Assembly: GCA_963575745.1 (NCBI GenBank)
Contig: CAUYUJ010009557.1
Location: 1,021,684-1,085,683, forward strand
Reading direction: 5' to 3'
DNA from: Prorocentrum cordatum
Taxonomy: Eukaryota; Sar; Dinophyceae; Prorocentrales; Prorocentraceae
DNA length: 64,000 bases
In this document: piece after piece, positions 53,811 through 64,000 of the stretch
Layout: every line of letters starts with the position of its first letter
How positions within the stretch are numbered: the first letter of the stretch is position 1
Program-made: the position numbers and the translations under genes
The notes under the pieces: model-generated
What the model was told of the DNA's origin: nothing
The model's database searches: none
What the model saw: only the letters and a program-made list of their open reading frames with translations

Positions 53811-55400
53811 TCGGAAGCTTCGGCTGCATGACCGTGCTGTGCAGCTGCAGCAATGCGTTCTCAAGCTCGGGGCCTGGCTATTGGAGCGTATCAGATCGGA
53901 TACCTGTCGCGTCAGGAGACTTGCCGCCCTTGAGCTGTAATATTGCACATTTCAACTCCTTTGTCGTGAAAATCGTGATCCGCTGTGGCTCTGAATCCAC
54001 GGCTGCCAATGCGCAGCGAGCGTCAGAAGCGTGCAGTTGAGTGTAGAAATCCACGAACATGTCGGCGATGCCCTGTCGAGTTGTCTGCTTGGTGCCGTCG
54101 GCCGCGGCCATCTCAAGAATCAACGTCTTCTTTCGCATAATTTTCGTCTAGACTATGTGTTTCAGATCCTTGTACTGGTCCAAGATGGCATTGATCCGAC
54201 CTCTCTGGTCAGCGCGCTTCTGCCGTCGAAGGTGTCGTCAAATTGTTTTCCTGATTGAACTCCAGGTGGCATTATCAGCATTCGGGATTTTCTAGCGTTG
54301 TTTGATCAGGCCTGTATAATGCTGTCGTGGTGGACCTACCTAGCTCCGTGAGCAGCAGCGGCCGCGGCTGTTTGTGTACACGCCATTTTGATAGCACCGC
54401 TCGTCATGGAGTCGCGCAGGCTTTTCTCGATAGCATGGCAGAACTCCTCGGGGTCTTTCGACAAATCCCCAGGATATAATTGGCGGCCCAAGTGCTGCTG
54501 GGAGTTGTCGAAGTTGACGCTCGCCCTCCGTCTGCTGCGGGAATCCTTGGTTAAAGACGGGTGTCGAGATACGCGCTTGGTAACTTCATTTGATCGCACT
54601 GGAAAGCGAATGTGAAGTGGTCCGAGCTGAGGTCTGCTATGTTGGAGGCTTCGGCTCTGATGCACATAAGGAATCAATTTCTGCCCGCAAGTATGTAAAC
54701 ATACAACCGTGGTTTGCCCTTGGACGTGGTGTATGTGATATGCTTGTCAAGGGGTTTCCGGAAGAACGTGTTCGCGACTGCGAGTTTCTGATGTGTGGCC
54801 AAATGTTTTAGCCATTGGCCTCTGGAATTCTCGTCGCCAAAGCCGTGGGGGCCCACAAAGCGAGAGGAGGCGTCGTCGGAGGTCGTCTAGTCGTCCGTCG
54901 GCAATTCAACGAGCTGCCGCTGCGCGCCAACCGTGGCGTTGAAGTCTGCGGCTTAATGGTTCGTATTTTGTTGGCGTGGGCTTCTTTCAGCACAGCGCCA
55001 ATGCCATCATACAGGTGTTGTATGAATACATGTTACATTGGTGTACCCAATATGCGGAAAGCACACCGACACCAACTGTAAGCGAATTCGGCCTCCCTTG
55101 AGCGTCAGCGTGGGCAATCCTGGAGTGATTGCATGGAACTCCCACACGTATCGGCCCCAGCGTTTGTGCAGGAAGATGGCGGCTCCGTAGCACCGGCTGT
55201 CGTTTCCAGATCCTGACAAGGTATGCCTGTCGACTGGGATCCAATCTTCCTGTCGTGTTGTCCTACACGTTTCGGTACTGAGGATGGCGTCCCAATGGCA
55301 GTCACCCACGTTGCGTAGAAGTTCTTCGATGCGGTCGTCGGAGCCCATTGATCTCACATCCTTGTGCATGATGACGAAATGGTTGTTGTCGCTAGCGTCG
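53790..55400 (-). pseudogene. Truncated LINE 2: APE endonuclease and start of RT
   Basis: Minus strand. Endonuclease N-terminus around 55385: FVIMHKDVRSMGSDDRIEEL, WDAILSTETCRTT (Glu of STET), then GAAIFLHKRWGRYVWEF. The C-terminal half (54856-54674) reads GPHGFGDENSRGQWLKHLA and TTSKGKPRLYVYIL, in a shifted frame. The linker and first RT motif (54138-53880) read TKELKCAILQLKGGKSPDAT. RT motifs 2 onward, including the catalytic Asp pair, are absent: the copy ends at the G-run cluster near 53790. It belongs to a different LINE lineage from 45640-52429, without OTU sequence in view. Several frame changes make it inactive. Confidence 0.8.
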
Positions 55401-55834
55401 ATGCTGGTTGCAGATGGTATTAGAGATGGCTGCCTGGAGAGAGCTGGCAGTTGTTGAAGAAGACATGCGGGAACATCGCCGTCGACAGTGACGTCGTCTG
55501 CTCTTCCTCCACCAGAACTGTGGCAAAGAGGTCGGTAAGATTGTTCTGGTCGTTGGATGCCGTGCTCCGGCGTCCAAATAATGTTGCATGGTACCGATCC
55601 TGCGGGTTGATTCGCAGATCTTGCAAAAGTTCCGTGAAACCTGAAGAACACCTTCGGGAAAGCGTACTGGTTTGGCGTCCTCCTTGGAGCCTGACAAAAC
55701 GTGTGGACCAAATGGGAGGTTCGAGTCGGAAGCCGGATGGGAGGAGTCGGTGTGGGTGTCCGGAGAGTAAGCTAGAGTCGGAGTGGGTAAACAATATCGA
55801 ATGAGAACTGGACTTGGGGTGGATGCGCCCGGGT
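55401..55834. other. Possible 5' part of LINE 2
   Basis: The minus frame upstream of the endonuclease stays open to 55862, but the protein is Ser/Thr/Pro-rich and not recognisable. The real 5' end is not visible. Confidence 0.35.
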
Positions 55835-56205
55835 GCAATGTTTGAATGAATACAAAGCGCAATTACTTAAGCTTGAACAACTATTGTTCGATACGTTCGA
55901 CAAACAAGTTGTGAATTAATTGGCAAAGCGTTTGATGCATGCCGAACGAAAGCCATGCTTGAACGAATGCAACGAACAGGTTTGAATGACTTCTGACAAA
56001 ACATGAATCCCAAACAGGTGGTTTGAAGAAATATAAAAAGCTATGCTTGAAGGAACCCAGACAATCTTCGAATTAAAGCAACAATCCACTTTCGAATGGA
56101 CTCGAACAACTGTATTTGAATCAACGCACAAGTAAAATTGAATAGATTCAAACACCCCTGCTGAATGAATTCGTAAAACCGTGTTTGAATTGCCAATTCT
56201 GTTCT
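55835..56205 (+). repeat. AT-rich degenerate TTTGAATGAA repeat
   Basis: About 12 loosely conserved units of 24-33 bases, each with TTGAA(T/C)GAA followed by an AACAA word. This is the most AT-rich stretch nearby and contrasts sharply with its surroundings. Confidence 0.7.
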
Positions 56206-56212
56206 GTTCAGG

Positions 56213-56453
56213 GATCTTCTGACCCGGGTCAATCCAGACCCAGGTCAGAAGGAAACGGAAAGACTGCAATGCAGGAAAAAAAACGCAACGCATGTTTTCG
56301 CAAACCCGGGTCAACCAATATGCGCGGCCGCCTCGCGGCCACGAGCGGCTCGCCAACCCAGGTCAGCCAGAGGGGATCTTCGCAGGATCCTTCAGGATCA
56401 GGTGCCCTGGCTGACACCCGTTTGCATTGACCCCCGTCTCAAGGCTCCCGATC
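56213..56453 (+). repeat. Dispersed repeat, copy B (partner 9257-9480)
   Basis: TCTTCTGACCCGGGTC at the left and GACCCCCGTCTCAAGGCTCC at the right match copy A. The interior has GGATCCTTCAGGATC in place of copy A's GATCCTGCAGGATCC. Confidence 0.65.
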
Positions 56454-56541
56454 TCTGCACACCACCGCCCCGCCGGGGCTGGCGCCTGCGTGAGCCTGTG
56501 CAGGACGGCCGGGTCGTCCTGCGAGCGGCCAACCTACGCCC

Positions 56542-56714
56542 CCTGAGATCCTTCAGCTCAGCGATCTGGCCCCTGAGCGTCTCCATGGCGACTGGGGGGG
56601 CGAGGATTACTGAACTGATGGATGTGGGTATGCTAGGACGTCGAAATCCATCAGTCCTCTCCAGTCGCCATGGAAACGCTCGAGGGCCAGATCGCTGAAC
56701 TGAAGGATCTCAGG
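56542..56714. repeat. Long palindrome, 54-bp arms
   Basis: Arms 56542-56595 and 56661-56714 are reverse complements with about four differences, and pairing continues into the spacer (GAGGA...CTGATGGAT against ATCCATCAGTCCTC). Read outward, each arm encodes METL.GQIAELKDLR, a coiled-coil-like peptide, so an exon-like fragment may have been duplicated head to head. Confidence 0.85.
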
Positions 56715-56754
56715 GTGCGTACATACCCCCGCCCCTCTGTCGGAGAAGGACGCG

Positions 56755-56945
56755 GAGACCAGTCCCAAGGGCCCAAGGGATCGCGGACCGAGGGTCGAGC
56801 CTCCCAAGATCGAGGATCGAGGCTCCCAGAATCGAGGACCCAGCATCGAGGTTCCCAGGGATCGAGGATCGAGATTCCCTGGATCAAGGATCGAAGTGAT
56901 CAGGATCGAAAATCGGAATCACCAGGATCGAGGATCGAGAGTACC
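56755..56945 (+). repeat. GATCGAGGATC short repeat
   Basis: GGATCGAGG, GATCGAGAT and ATCAGGATCGA words recur at 12-20 base intervals. Confidence 0.75.
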
Positions 56946-57786
56946 GCAAGTGTCCGGGCCATTCTCCTTGGCCTCCAATAGCCTCCAAACACCTCATCGG
57001 CACCTCCCGAAGCCGCTGCGGGGGTCTCCGCGGACATCGAGACCTCGGAAACCGTCGCCCCCCGACTCATTTGCAAACGAGGACTCGGCGATCTCAACTA
57101 CTGGATGGCAATCGACGGCTGCAAACGCGACACACCATATGAGCAACAAAAACACGTACGAGAGATGTCAGGCGGGCAATTCACGCGCAGTCTGGAGCCG
57201 GCGTACATGGGTCAGAAGGCCAGGCGGCATCGCTGATGCATGCGCGATGCGGCGCGAGATGCAGATCCTGGTTCGCGATCCTCGAACCCCATTAGCGCTA
57301 GTCCCATGGGGAAGGCGTCCAAACAAAGCTCAAAAACAAACCGACAACAATGACACCATGGTCAAAACGCAAAACACGGACCCTCGTGGTATTGAGGCGA
57401 CGCTGTGCCCGAGGCTGTTCAAACTCCAGCTCAGGTGTTACTTGACAATACGCGACATGGGCGGGCAGCCAAGGAACGACCACACAAAACCCATCAAAAC
57501 ATTTCGGCGTTCAAGAACAGTTTCGGCCCCCGGGGCCAGCAACAAAACGATCCGCGATGGAGAAGCGGTTCTGGGAATGTGGTCCAGAGCTCCGAGGGCC
57601 CAAACATCACATTGCAAGAGTTGGTAGGGGAGCCTGTGAAGGGGACGGATCGCTCAAGAACGCAAGTACGTTTGTTATGGGGCGCCCGATCGCCCTTCTA
57701 CTCGGCAGTTGCCGGAAACTAAAACGCACGTTCGCGGAAAGGGGGGGCCTCCGAATGAACCAATACCCAGAGCCCACAACCCCATT
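56946..57786. other. No supported gene
   Basis: Mixed sequence up to the edge of copia element 2. A 243-codon plus-strand frame has no recognisable motif. Confidence 0.4.
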
Positions 57787-57870
57787 TGAACGCGCTCCCC
57801 TACCCCAGTCGCGGGGAGAGGGGGAACGAGGGCTGCTCTTTTTCTTGAACAACAGAACGCTACAGGATTT
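57787..57870 (-). repeat. Outer part of the 3' LTR of copia element 2
   Basis: CGCGCTCCCCTACCCC and GGGCTGCTCTTTTTCTTG recur near 63940-64000 as CGCGCTCCCCTACCCC and GGGCTGCTCTTTTCTTG. The other edge of the LTR cannot be placed because its partner leaves the window. The outermost bases TTTGAAC match those of element 1's LTR. Confidence 0.75.
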
Positions 57871-58274
57871 TGGGCGATCGCCCAGTTATAATTTGATGTG
57901 ATCATATATCTTAGTAAAGCTGCAAACTTCCAAGCACCTCTCCTGGGGCGCAAGGAAGCGGCTCGGCCTCCAGCCGAGAAGCGCGAGCAAGGTACCAGCT
58001 TTGTGGTCCCTTCCGCGGGCCTTCCGCGGGCCTTCTGCGGGGCCCCCCGCAGGCCCTCGGCCCGAGCGCGGCGTGCACCCGCCGCGGGCAGGCGCGGGAA
58101 TAACCGCAGCCCGGTCGTTAGCTCAGCCTCGGCTCTCGCGGTGCTTCCTGCGACCATCCATCGAGCTCCCTGGGTGGATCAGCGGGGAGCCATCGGGGCG
58201 ATCTCGGCACTCGCTCTCCAACGTCTCGATCTACTGCTGCGCAGCCTCAGGGCTACTCAAGTCCTGAATATAGA

Positions 58275-59150
58275 TCATGACTGGGGTCCGCACGTCGTAG
58301 CCGTCACTCGTAGCTGCTCGATCTCCTTGGCCTGGCGACCAGACAGAACGCTGCCCTTCTTGATCAGCCTTATGATGAGGTCGTCTTCGAGACCATTCGC
58401 GCGCAAGCCTGTGGCTCTCAAGATCTGCTTCAAGTCGAATTCCCAGCTGTCCACGCAGTGGGGTACAGGTGCGGGGCAAACTGCTGATAAGCCTGGCCCC
58501 TCGTACGCCGCCATCTTTTCGCCCAGCGCAGAAGCCCCAACTCCCGTGGAAACTGCCATCGCGCTCAGGTCCTTGAACTGTTTCCCGAACATGAGATTCA
58601 GAGTGGCGCAGTGCTTCTCTATCCTCGACCACTCGCTGTACTTGGCGAGCAGGTCGGCAGTCATCTCGTTGGTGTCCTCCATCAGGGGCTCAAACGCCTT
58701 GAGTCGCAGCCGCTCTTGAATCCACAAGTACATCAGTTCCAAGTGCCTGACCTTGCCCGCGCCCGCCGTGCTGCGCGTGCCCCACCCCGCGGCGCTGCCG
58801 CTGGAATCTTCAGGTTGCAGGGCCTCTGGGTCTCGATCAGGTAAGTCCTGCACTGGAGTTCTCTGGCAGTCGCACTGCCTGTAGCATGCATCTTGGATTC
58901 CCCTGAGCTTAGAGCTATGGTGCTCTGCGCCACTGAGTAGCAGCCCCATGTGTGGCCACCATGCCGCACTGCTCCTCAGCTCGTGGATCGTCTCTGCAAT
59001 TCGCTTGTAGGGGCCGCGTCTGCATCTCCATCCACGCGAATGCCTTCCAGAGTACCATGCAAAGGGCAACGCCAGACCAACACAGGCTGCCCTCCGCGCC
59101 GCCGTCCAAGCCGCTGAACTCGCGCACGCATCAGAACAAAGAGGTTTCAC
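58275..59150 (-). pseudogene. Copia 2 RNase H and C-terminal domain
   Basis: A frame at 58969-58850 has GCYSVAQSTIALSSGESKMH, the copia RNase H motif with SSGE as catalytic Glu, preceded by GGHTWG. Another frame carries LMYLWIQERLRLKAFEPLM, FGKQFKDLSAMAVSTG and LRATGLRANGLEDDLIIRLI, a natural C-terminal tail. At least two frame changes. Confidence 0.75.
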
Positions 59151-60215
59151 ACGCGCTGCATCGCCGTCTTGCTGGCGTACGTCGTGTCGGGCCTGTCCGA
59201 AGAGAGGTAGAGCACCGTGCCTGCTGCACCTGCAACTTCCCGAGCTCGGTCCTTGGACAGACGGTCTAAGCTGTCTCGTCGGCCTTGTCCTGTCGCTGTC
59301 GCCCCTGGATTAGGAGCTGCTTTGCACCCTCGTTTCTGTGCCCACTGAATCACGAAATCCACGTGCTTGGGAAACGCTGCTCAGAATACACCTGAGCCTT
59401 GCAGTTTATCGGTATACCCGATGATCCTCTTGAGGTAGTTCGTCTGCCCAGGTCTTCCTGGACGCAGTGTGGCGCTGGCTGTGACTTCGAACTGCTGTTT
59501 AAGCAACTCGTCCAGCTCGTCCAGCTGCTCGTCGTCGCCTCCGGCCAGGAAGTCATCTCCGTGGCAGATCGCTGCACTGTCCTCGTCGACGGCAGGGGCG
59601 TTGGGGCTCGTTGGTAAGTAGAACGCGTTAGGTGTCGCCGTCAAGCATCCCCAGTGGCCGTCATCCATGGTGGTCCGCACCAGCTCTGCCCACATCTGCG
59701 ATGCCTTCCTGGGGTCGTTCATGGCCTCCCGCAGCCACCAGCACCTTCCAGGAGGGCACACCTCGCGTCCAGGATGAAAACAAATCGTCTCATCGAGGTC
59801 GGCATTGAAGAACGCCTCCCCGACGTCCCAGACCGGGATCGTCCGCTTGTGCCCTCCCGTCGACGTAGGGATCGATGCGGCGAGGGCTTAGCGTCGTCCT
59901 TACAATCATGAGCGGCGGTGCGCCTTTGTGGTTGTCCTCGCGCACCTCGTGCTCGTTGATTTCTGTCGCCACGAACCTCCACCTGACTTTGCCTTCCTTC
60001 TGATGGGCAATGGGGAAGCCTCTGATATGCTTGCCGCCGGTCGCCGTCGACGTCGCCACCTCCACATCGACTCCGTAGCCCTTCATGGCCTGAAGCTCGT
60101 AGTCACGACCCTTCTGGTGCAGATCCTCGTCCAGGGGATCTCCAGTGTAGTTAATCGTAGTGTATCGTCTTTCGGCTCCACTGGTCGTGCTCGTGCAAAT
60201 CGGCACTGACCTCAA
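59151..60215 (-). pseudogene. Copia 2 reverse transcriptase
   Basis: From right to left: DYELQAMKGYGVDVEVATS, VRWRFVATEINEHEV (fingers), VWDVGEAFFNADLDETICFH (first catalytic Asp, near 59820), WWLREAMNDPRKASQMWAEL, SAAICHGDDFLAGG (HGDD instead of YVDD, near 59585-59560), LKRIIGYTD and TVLYLSSDRPDTTYASKTA. These are the successive copia RT motifs, spread over three frames. Confidence 0.85.
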
Positions 60216-60827
60216 CCATCTGCTCGATCTGCTCCTCGTCAGGTTCTCCTACGTGACTCCTGATCGTGCCGATGTGGCTCATCAGGCAGCGCCTGCATGC
60301 GCACTCACCTCCGCGGCGCCCCCTCAGCATGCATCTCGACGAATGCTTCTCACGCCTATCCGAACATATTAAACTTCGCTTCGGGCGTGGATCCCGCATC
60401 GGGTCGAAAGTCTCGTCGTAGCCTTCTTCCCAGACTGCCAGTTCGCAGACAGAGAGCACACCGATGGTTGCTGCTCTCGGCTGCTCTGCTTGATCTCCAC
60501 TTCGGCCCTCGGCCCTCCTGGGGCGCCTCTCTGGAAACTGCCACTGATCTGGTCAGGTTCCGTCTGCGTGGCTGTCTGCGCATCTGTCCCTCCTGCGACA
60601 GGAGGCATGGCCGCGTCTGCTGCAGCAAATGCGGGTGCTACCGCTAACGCACTACTGCTGGATGCTGCTGCTGGTCCAGCCGCTGCTGCAGGCGCGGGCC
60701 CCCCTGCAGCCGGGGCTGGCGCCGCCGCCGTAGCCGCTTGGGCCGCGGGGTCCTTGTCCAGCTTCTCGCGCAGGAGGTCGGCCTGGAATGTCTTGAACCG
60801 CTGACGGCAAGCTGCCGAATGCGCCCC
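60216..60827 (-). pseudogene. Copia 2 integrase-RT linker
   Basis: Low-complexity and charged sequence, partly readable as ELAVWEEGYDETFDPM and GEPDEEQIEQMVEVSADLH. Gln/Pro/Ala-rich near 60600-60800, like the acidic linker in element 1. No catalytic motif. Confidence 0.55.
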
Positions 60828-61248
60828 CTATCCAGCGCTGAATTTCCCGCAGTCGTCGGTCGGGCCGCGAGCGTCAATCATGCGCTCCGCGATGTACGTA
60901 CTGCGTCCGATGGGTCCTGCACTCTTGTCAGGGATGTGCTTCCACTGCGTTGCCCTGATGTTCTGGATGAGCTCAGGCTGCCGCCTAAACTCCTCGGGCA
61001 TCCCCCGCGCGGCCCTGACCTTCTGCGCGCCGCGCTCTGGGTCGATCGCGAGGTGAGCGTCGCCCAACTCGAACCCAGATCCCACTCGCGAAGCGGGCCT
61101 CCCACTTGCCGCGTCCAGCAGCAACTCGGGCTGAGATCCGATGCCAGACCTCCTCGCCCATCTCCGCGATCTCCCAACTATGCCCCCTGCCGCGCAACAT
61201 CTCGCGGGGAGAGCCCCCGCGGCTCAGCGGCTGAAGCCCGGTGATCAT
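60828..61248 (-). pseudogene. Copia 2 integrase C-terminal domain
   Basis: GEEVWHRISARVAAGRGKWE and FASGIWVRVGRRS resemble the integrase C-terminal barrel. In another frame follow FELGDAHLAIDPERGAQKV, RAARGMPEEFRRQPELI and IRATQWKHIP, the typical end of this domain. Confidence 0.65.
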
Positions 61249-61905
61249 TCAGCCCGCCGCGTTGACGAGCCCAGGCGCGATGGAATCCGTCATCTGGATG
61301 TCGCGCCCCAGCATGTGCTCCAGCTTCTGCTTGTAAGTCCGTAGCGAACCTGCTGCAAGCACGTTGGCGCCCTCGGCGCAGCCTGCGCTTTGCATGGGAA
61401 AAGGCGGCGGCCCCCGCACCATGGCAAAGTGAGACCTGCGATCTCGGACTGCACTCGCCAGGACCATCGCGGCAAGCTCCTGGCCTGTCTGCAGCACCAT
61501 TGTCGCGTGACCCCAGACCTCTAGCACAACTATCAGGAAGGACACCTTGTAAACGTCTAATTCCTTGTTAGCGCGCAGCGTCGCCTGTGCCAGGATCTTG
61601 CAATCGACCACGCTCAGAACTGCAATCGCCGGTTCAAGATCTGCTTTCGTAACCAGCGGCGTCTCGCGGGAGCTGAAGTAGCCTGCTTTGAGCTTGTGTT
61701 TGGCCGCCAGCTGGTCAATCCCAACGTAGAAGATGTCGAACAACACCTTCGGCAATTGTTTCTCGCCCGCTGGCCCCCGCGCGCAGCGTGGATCGCCGTC
61801 CGCCCAGGCGCCCGCGCACAGCGGACGCCAGAGGCGAAAAGGTAGGAGATGCCCTCCGCGCGCGGCCCTCCCCGCAACACTTGGCTGGCAGGGTGACTTC
61901 AGCAC
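61249..61905 (-). pseudogene. Copia 2 integrase zinc region and core
   Basis: GGHLLPFRLWRPLCAGAWAD is the HLPFR.WC zinc-site motif with one Cys visible. FDIFYVGID and TKADLEPAIAVL fit the first and second catalytic Asp regions. The catalytic Glu region cannot be found with confidence, suggesting decay. Confidence 0.65.
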
Positions 61906-62508
61906 CCTAGTCGGTCCGCCTCTGGGCCGAGAACCCTCGGCAAAGATCCAGCTGTTTGCTCAGCTGGGACCGTCCGCGGCAGCGTCTTCCTCACTCCTGC
62001 TGCCTGCGCGGCGTCTGGTTGGGTCTTGCCGTGTATGATGGAATCGCAGTCTAAATAAGAATTGGCCGAATGACCTTCTAGAGGTACGAACTCAGCCCCA
62101 CCAGGTGGCTCGATGGTGCCGTTGATGATCCAGTGACCTGCAAGACTATGGGGAACGCTCTGGCCTCGTTGCACCACCGCATCTGCGGCCACAACGGGGT
62201 ACTCCACGTCGGGAACTTCCGCACCAACGAGGGTAACCCCTCCTCCTCGGGGCAGGTTAAGCTCCACCTGGCCGTGCCTCTCCATCTCCTCGCCTCCGAT
62301 GCACTTCCAGGCAACGCCGTTGCCGTCCGTCGGCGCGTAGTTGCGCTTGGTCACCTGCTTCCATCGCGCTGCGCTGATCTGCGCGCCTGAGTCGAGCATG
62401 ATGGCATTCCGAAGTGGGGCTAACCGCAGTCGGTCGTCTTCTGGCCCCTGCTCTTGTAGGCATCCGACCTCGAGCAGCGCGGGTCCGACCGCAGCTGGCC
62501 CGCAGCAG
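61899..62508 (-). pseudogene. Copia 2 aspartic protease
   Basis: NAIMLDSGAQISAARWKQV carries the DSG active-site motif of retropepsins (element 1 has DTG). Then CIGGEEMERHGQVELNLP and EYPVVAADAVVQRGQSVPH continue the fold. The frame stays open into the integrase region, as in a polyprotein. Confidence 0.75.
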
Positions 62509-63481
62509 CTACAAGAAGTTGAACTTCGAGTGCTTGCGCTTGTCCAGGCAGCATTCTGCGCACGTCCCGCAGGAGGCCAGCTTCCACTCATGGCAGTGCC
62601 ACCTATGGCCCCTGATAATCTTTTTGCGCGAGCTGCAGATATACGCTGTAGGAGGACAAGGTGTACTTCCAGTCGAAGCTGCGGTTTCGGGTTTTCTGAC
62701 CTCGGCCCTCAGGGCCAGAGCCATCTTCGCTTGCAGCCCTTTGAAAACTGGCAAGGTGACTGGCCATATAACTGCGCTTTCGGAGACCCTGTCGCTGGGG
62801 CGACTCCTGCTTGTCGCAACCTCTCGAGCTCTCTTACTGTCGCTGCTGCGACCATCTTCCCCCCCTGGGCTCGCCCGACATCTTCTGGTACCGTGTCATG
62901 TCCTCGTCGAGCTTGCTGATGCTCACCATCACGCCGTCCGTTGCCTCGAACTTCGCGTCCGTGAGCTTGGTCCACATCGCTAGCACGTTGCCTGCTTCGC
63001 CCAGGCTGCACTCCTTCTGCAGCTGCCTCCAGCGCGCCGCCCCATCGCCCGAGCTGCCGCTCCTCGCGATCATCTCGCCCACCGACGCCTCGGGCACGAC
63101 AAGGAAAAGGGCGAGGTACAGCTGCGTGGTGAGCCCCTCCTCTTGGGCAGAAAGGTTCAAGTCGTCTACGTCCTGCGCCCCGTCTTCGCGCTTCTCGAGA
63201 AGAGGTCGGCACCTTCGGTCTTGCGCGATCAGGTAGGTTTCGCGCTGGACGCTGAACGTCTTCCAGCTCGCTCTCTGACCGTCGAACGGCTTCACATTGT
63301 GAAGAATCTTCGGGCCCATCATCTCGCCACGAGACCCTCGTTCTCTGTCGGCTTGTCCCTGAAGCTGGCCTCGCATCTCGGCCATCGCTAGATCTCGCTG
63401 CTGAAGCTCCGTCCGCATCTGCTGACTCTCCGTCGTCAGCCTCGGCACTTGCTCGACCTGTTCTCGCGCATGACCTTCCAT
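62509..63481 (-). pseudogene. Copia 2 Gag
   Basis: From ATG 63481: a coiled helix (LTTESQQMRTELQQRDLAM), then NVKPFDGQRASWKTFSVQRE, LYLALFLVVPEASVGEM and ARWRQLQKECSLGEAG, the usual copia Gag helices. The frame stops at 62834. Protein continues in a second frame (GLQAKMALALRAEVRKPE) to a Cys/His-rich end (RGHRWHCHEWKLASCGTCAE) that may be a decayed zinc knuckle. Confidence 0.75.
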
Positions 63482-63924
63482 CTTCCTCGTCGGCCTTCGC
63501 CTGGCGCTGGGGATCGAGTGCGGGCTGTCGTTTCACCGCTGCTCGCTCCTCGTTCGTGAGCTTAGCCGCGATGCCGCACTCGGCCAGCTTCCCTCAAGCG
63601 CCCCCTCGGTTCTGGCGGTGGGCGCTAGCCTCTGGGGCTCTGCCACCGCGGTTGTTCGCCTTCTTGGCCTTGAGCTTGCTCGCAGCCCTGGCTTTGGACT
63701 TGCTCGAAGGCTGGAGTCGAACCCTGGTTCTGACCTCCTTGCCAGGGCGCGGGCCCTCCCGCGGCTCTGGCCAGCAAGGGGCCTTCTGCTTGCTAGCAGC
63801 ACGGATCGTCTCGCAGTTGCTGCCGCGGCCCTTCCGCCGCTGGACCCGCGGCGCACCGCCGCTGGGCCACCTCGAGGGGCCCCGGAGCTCGCCGGGCGCG
63901 GAGCTGGCCCGCGAATCTCAAGCG
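63482..63924 (-). pseudogene. Copia 2 Gag N-terminus or leader, unresolved
   Basis: Several frames are open but Arg/Ser/Ala-rich. One may hold the beginning of Gag. No motif decides. Confidence 0.4.
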
Positions 63925-63937
63925 AGCCCCGCTACCA
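63925..63937 (-). promoter_or_regulatory. Primer-binding site of copia element 2
   Basis: On the coding strand TGGTAGCGGGGCT lies just inside the LTR edge. TGGTAGC complements a tRNA 3' end GCTACCA. Only the first seven bases are a strong argument. Confidence 0.5.
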
Positions 63938-64000
63938 TTCACGCGCTCCCCTACCCCGTCGCGGAGGGGGGGGGGGCTGCTCTTTTCTTGGGCAACAAAA
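63938..64000 (-). repeat. 5' LTR of copia element 2, cut by the window end
   Basis: Matches 57787-57870 with small indels over the 60 bases available. Confidence 0.7.

Larger units (their letters stand above)
57787..64000 (-). mobile_element. Ty1/copia retrotransposon 2, decayed, 5' end beyond the window
   Basis: In element order (right to left): partial 5' LTR (63938-64000), primer site, Gag, protease, integrase, RT, RNase H, 3' LTR starting at ~57787. The coding blocks jump between all three minus frames, with roughly ten breaks. It is much more diverged than element 1 in sequence and motifs (HGDD, VLYLSSDRPDTTYASK). The right target duplication cannot be seen. Confidence 0.85.

Noticed and set aside
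59175-59200. TCGGGCCTGTCC resembling the TTAA MITE end
   Set aside because: It is the reverse of the codons for the SSDRPDTT motif of the copia RT; there is no matching second end.

Overview
This window looks like nuclear DNA of a GC-rich dinoflagellate; a high-GC genus such as Prorocentrum would fit, but the species is an inference. The evidence is (1) Ty1/copia polyproteins with the variant motifs I associate with dinoflagellate elements (HVDD or HGDD instead of YVDD, DRPD before RNase H), (2) a degraded dinoflagellate spliced leader beside a retroposed cDNA, (3) APE-type LINEs with CVDD reverse transcriptase, and (4) very repeat-rich DNA with almost no host genes. I found no rRNA, tRNA, CRISPR array, operon or bacterial-type gene.

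Layout. 1-12474: repeat-rich DNA with one intron-free, broken gene copy on the minus strand (4373-6600) whose 5' end carries a relict spliced leader. 12475-20469: a nearly intact copia element on the minus strand, with 230-bp LTRs that differ at 3 positions, a TACTG target duplication, a tRNA-type primer site, Gag, protease and integrase-RT-RNase H. 20470-39123: no convincing gene, but many structured repeats: two convergent 18-bp arrays, a 100-bp satellite with a six-unit higher-order period, a 90-bp satellite, several terminal-inverted-repeat (MITE-like) elements and related dispersed copies. 39124-40970: the best host-gene candidate, three minus-strand exon-like blocks of unknown function. 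45640-52429: a decayed plus-strand LINE encoding an OTU-type cysteine protease domain, C2H2-like fingers, APE endonuclease, reverse transcriptase and a C-terminal CCHC knuckle; three small inverted-repeat elements are inserted in it. About 53790-55400: a second, truncated LINE on the minus strand. 57787-64000: a second, heavily decayed copia element on the minus strand whose 5' LTR runs off the window.

How the parts relate. Nearly all recognisable coding capacity belongs to retroelements. Copia element 1 is recent by LTR identity yet carries two TGA stops and two single-base frame changes. LINE 1 is older and serves as a landing site for small elements. Most other open frames are antisense or alternative frames of these elements, or translations of GC-rich repeats. 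All family assignments come from reading motifs by eye; no search was run.
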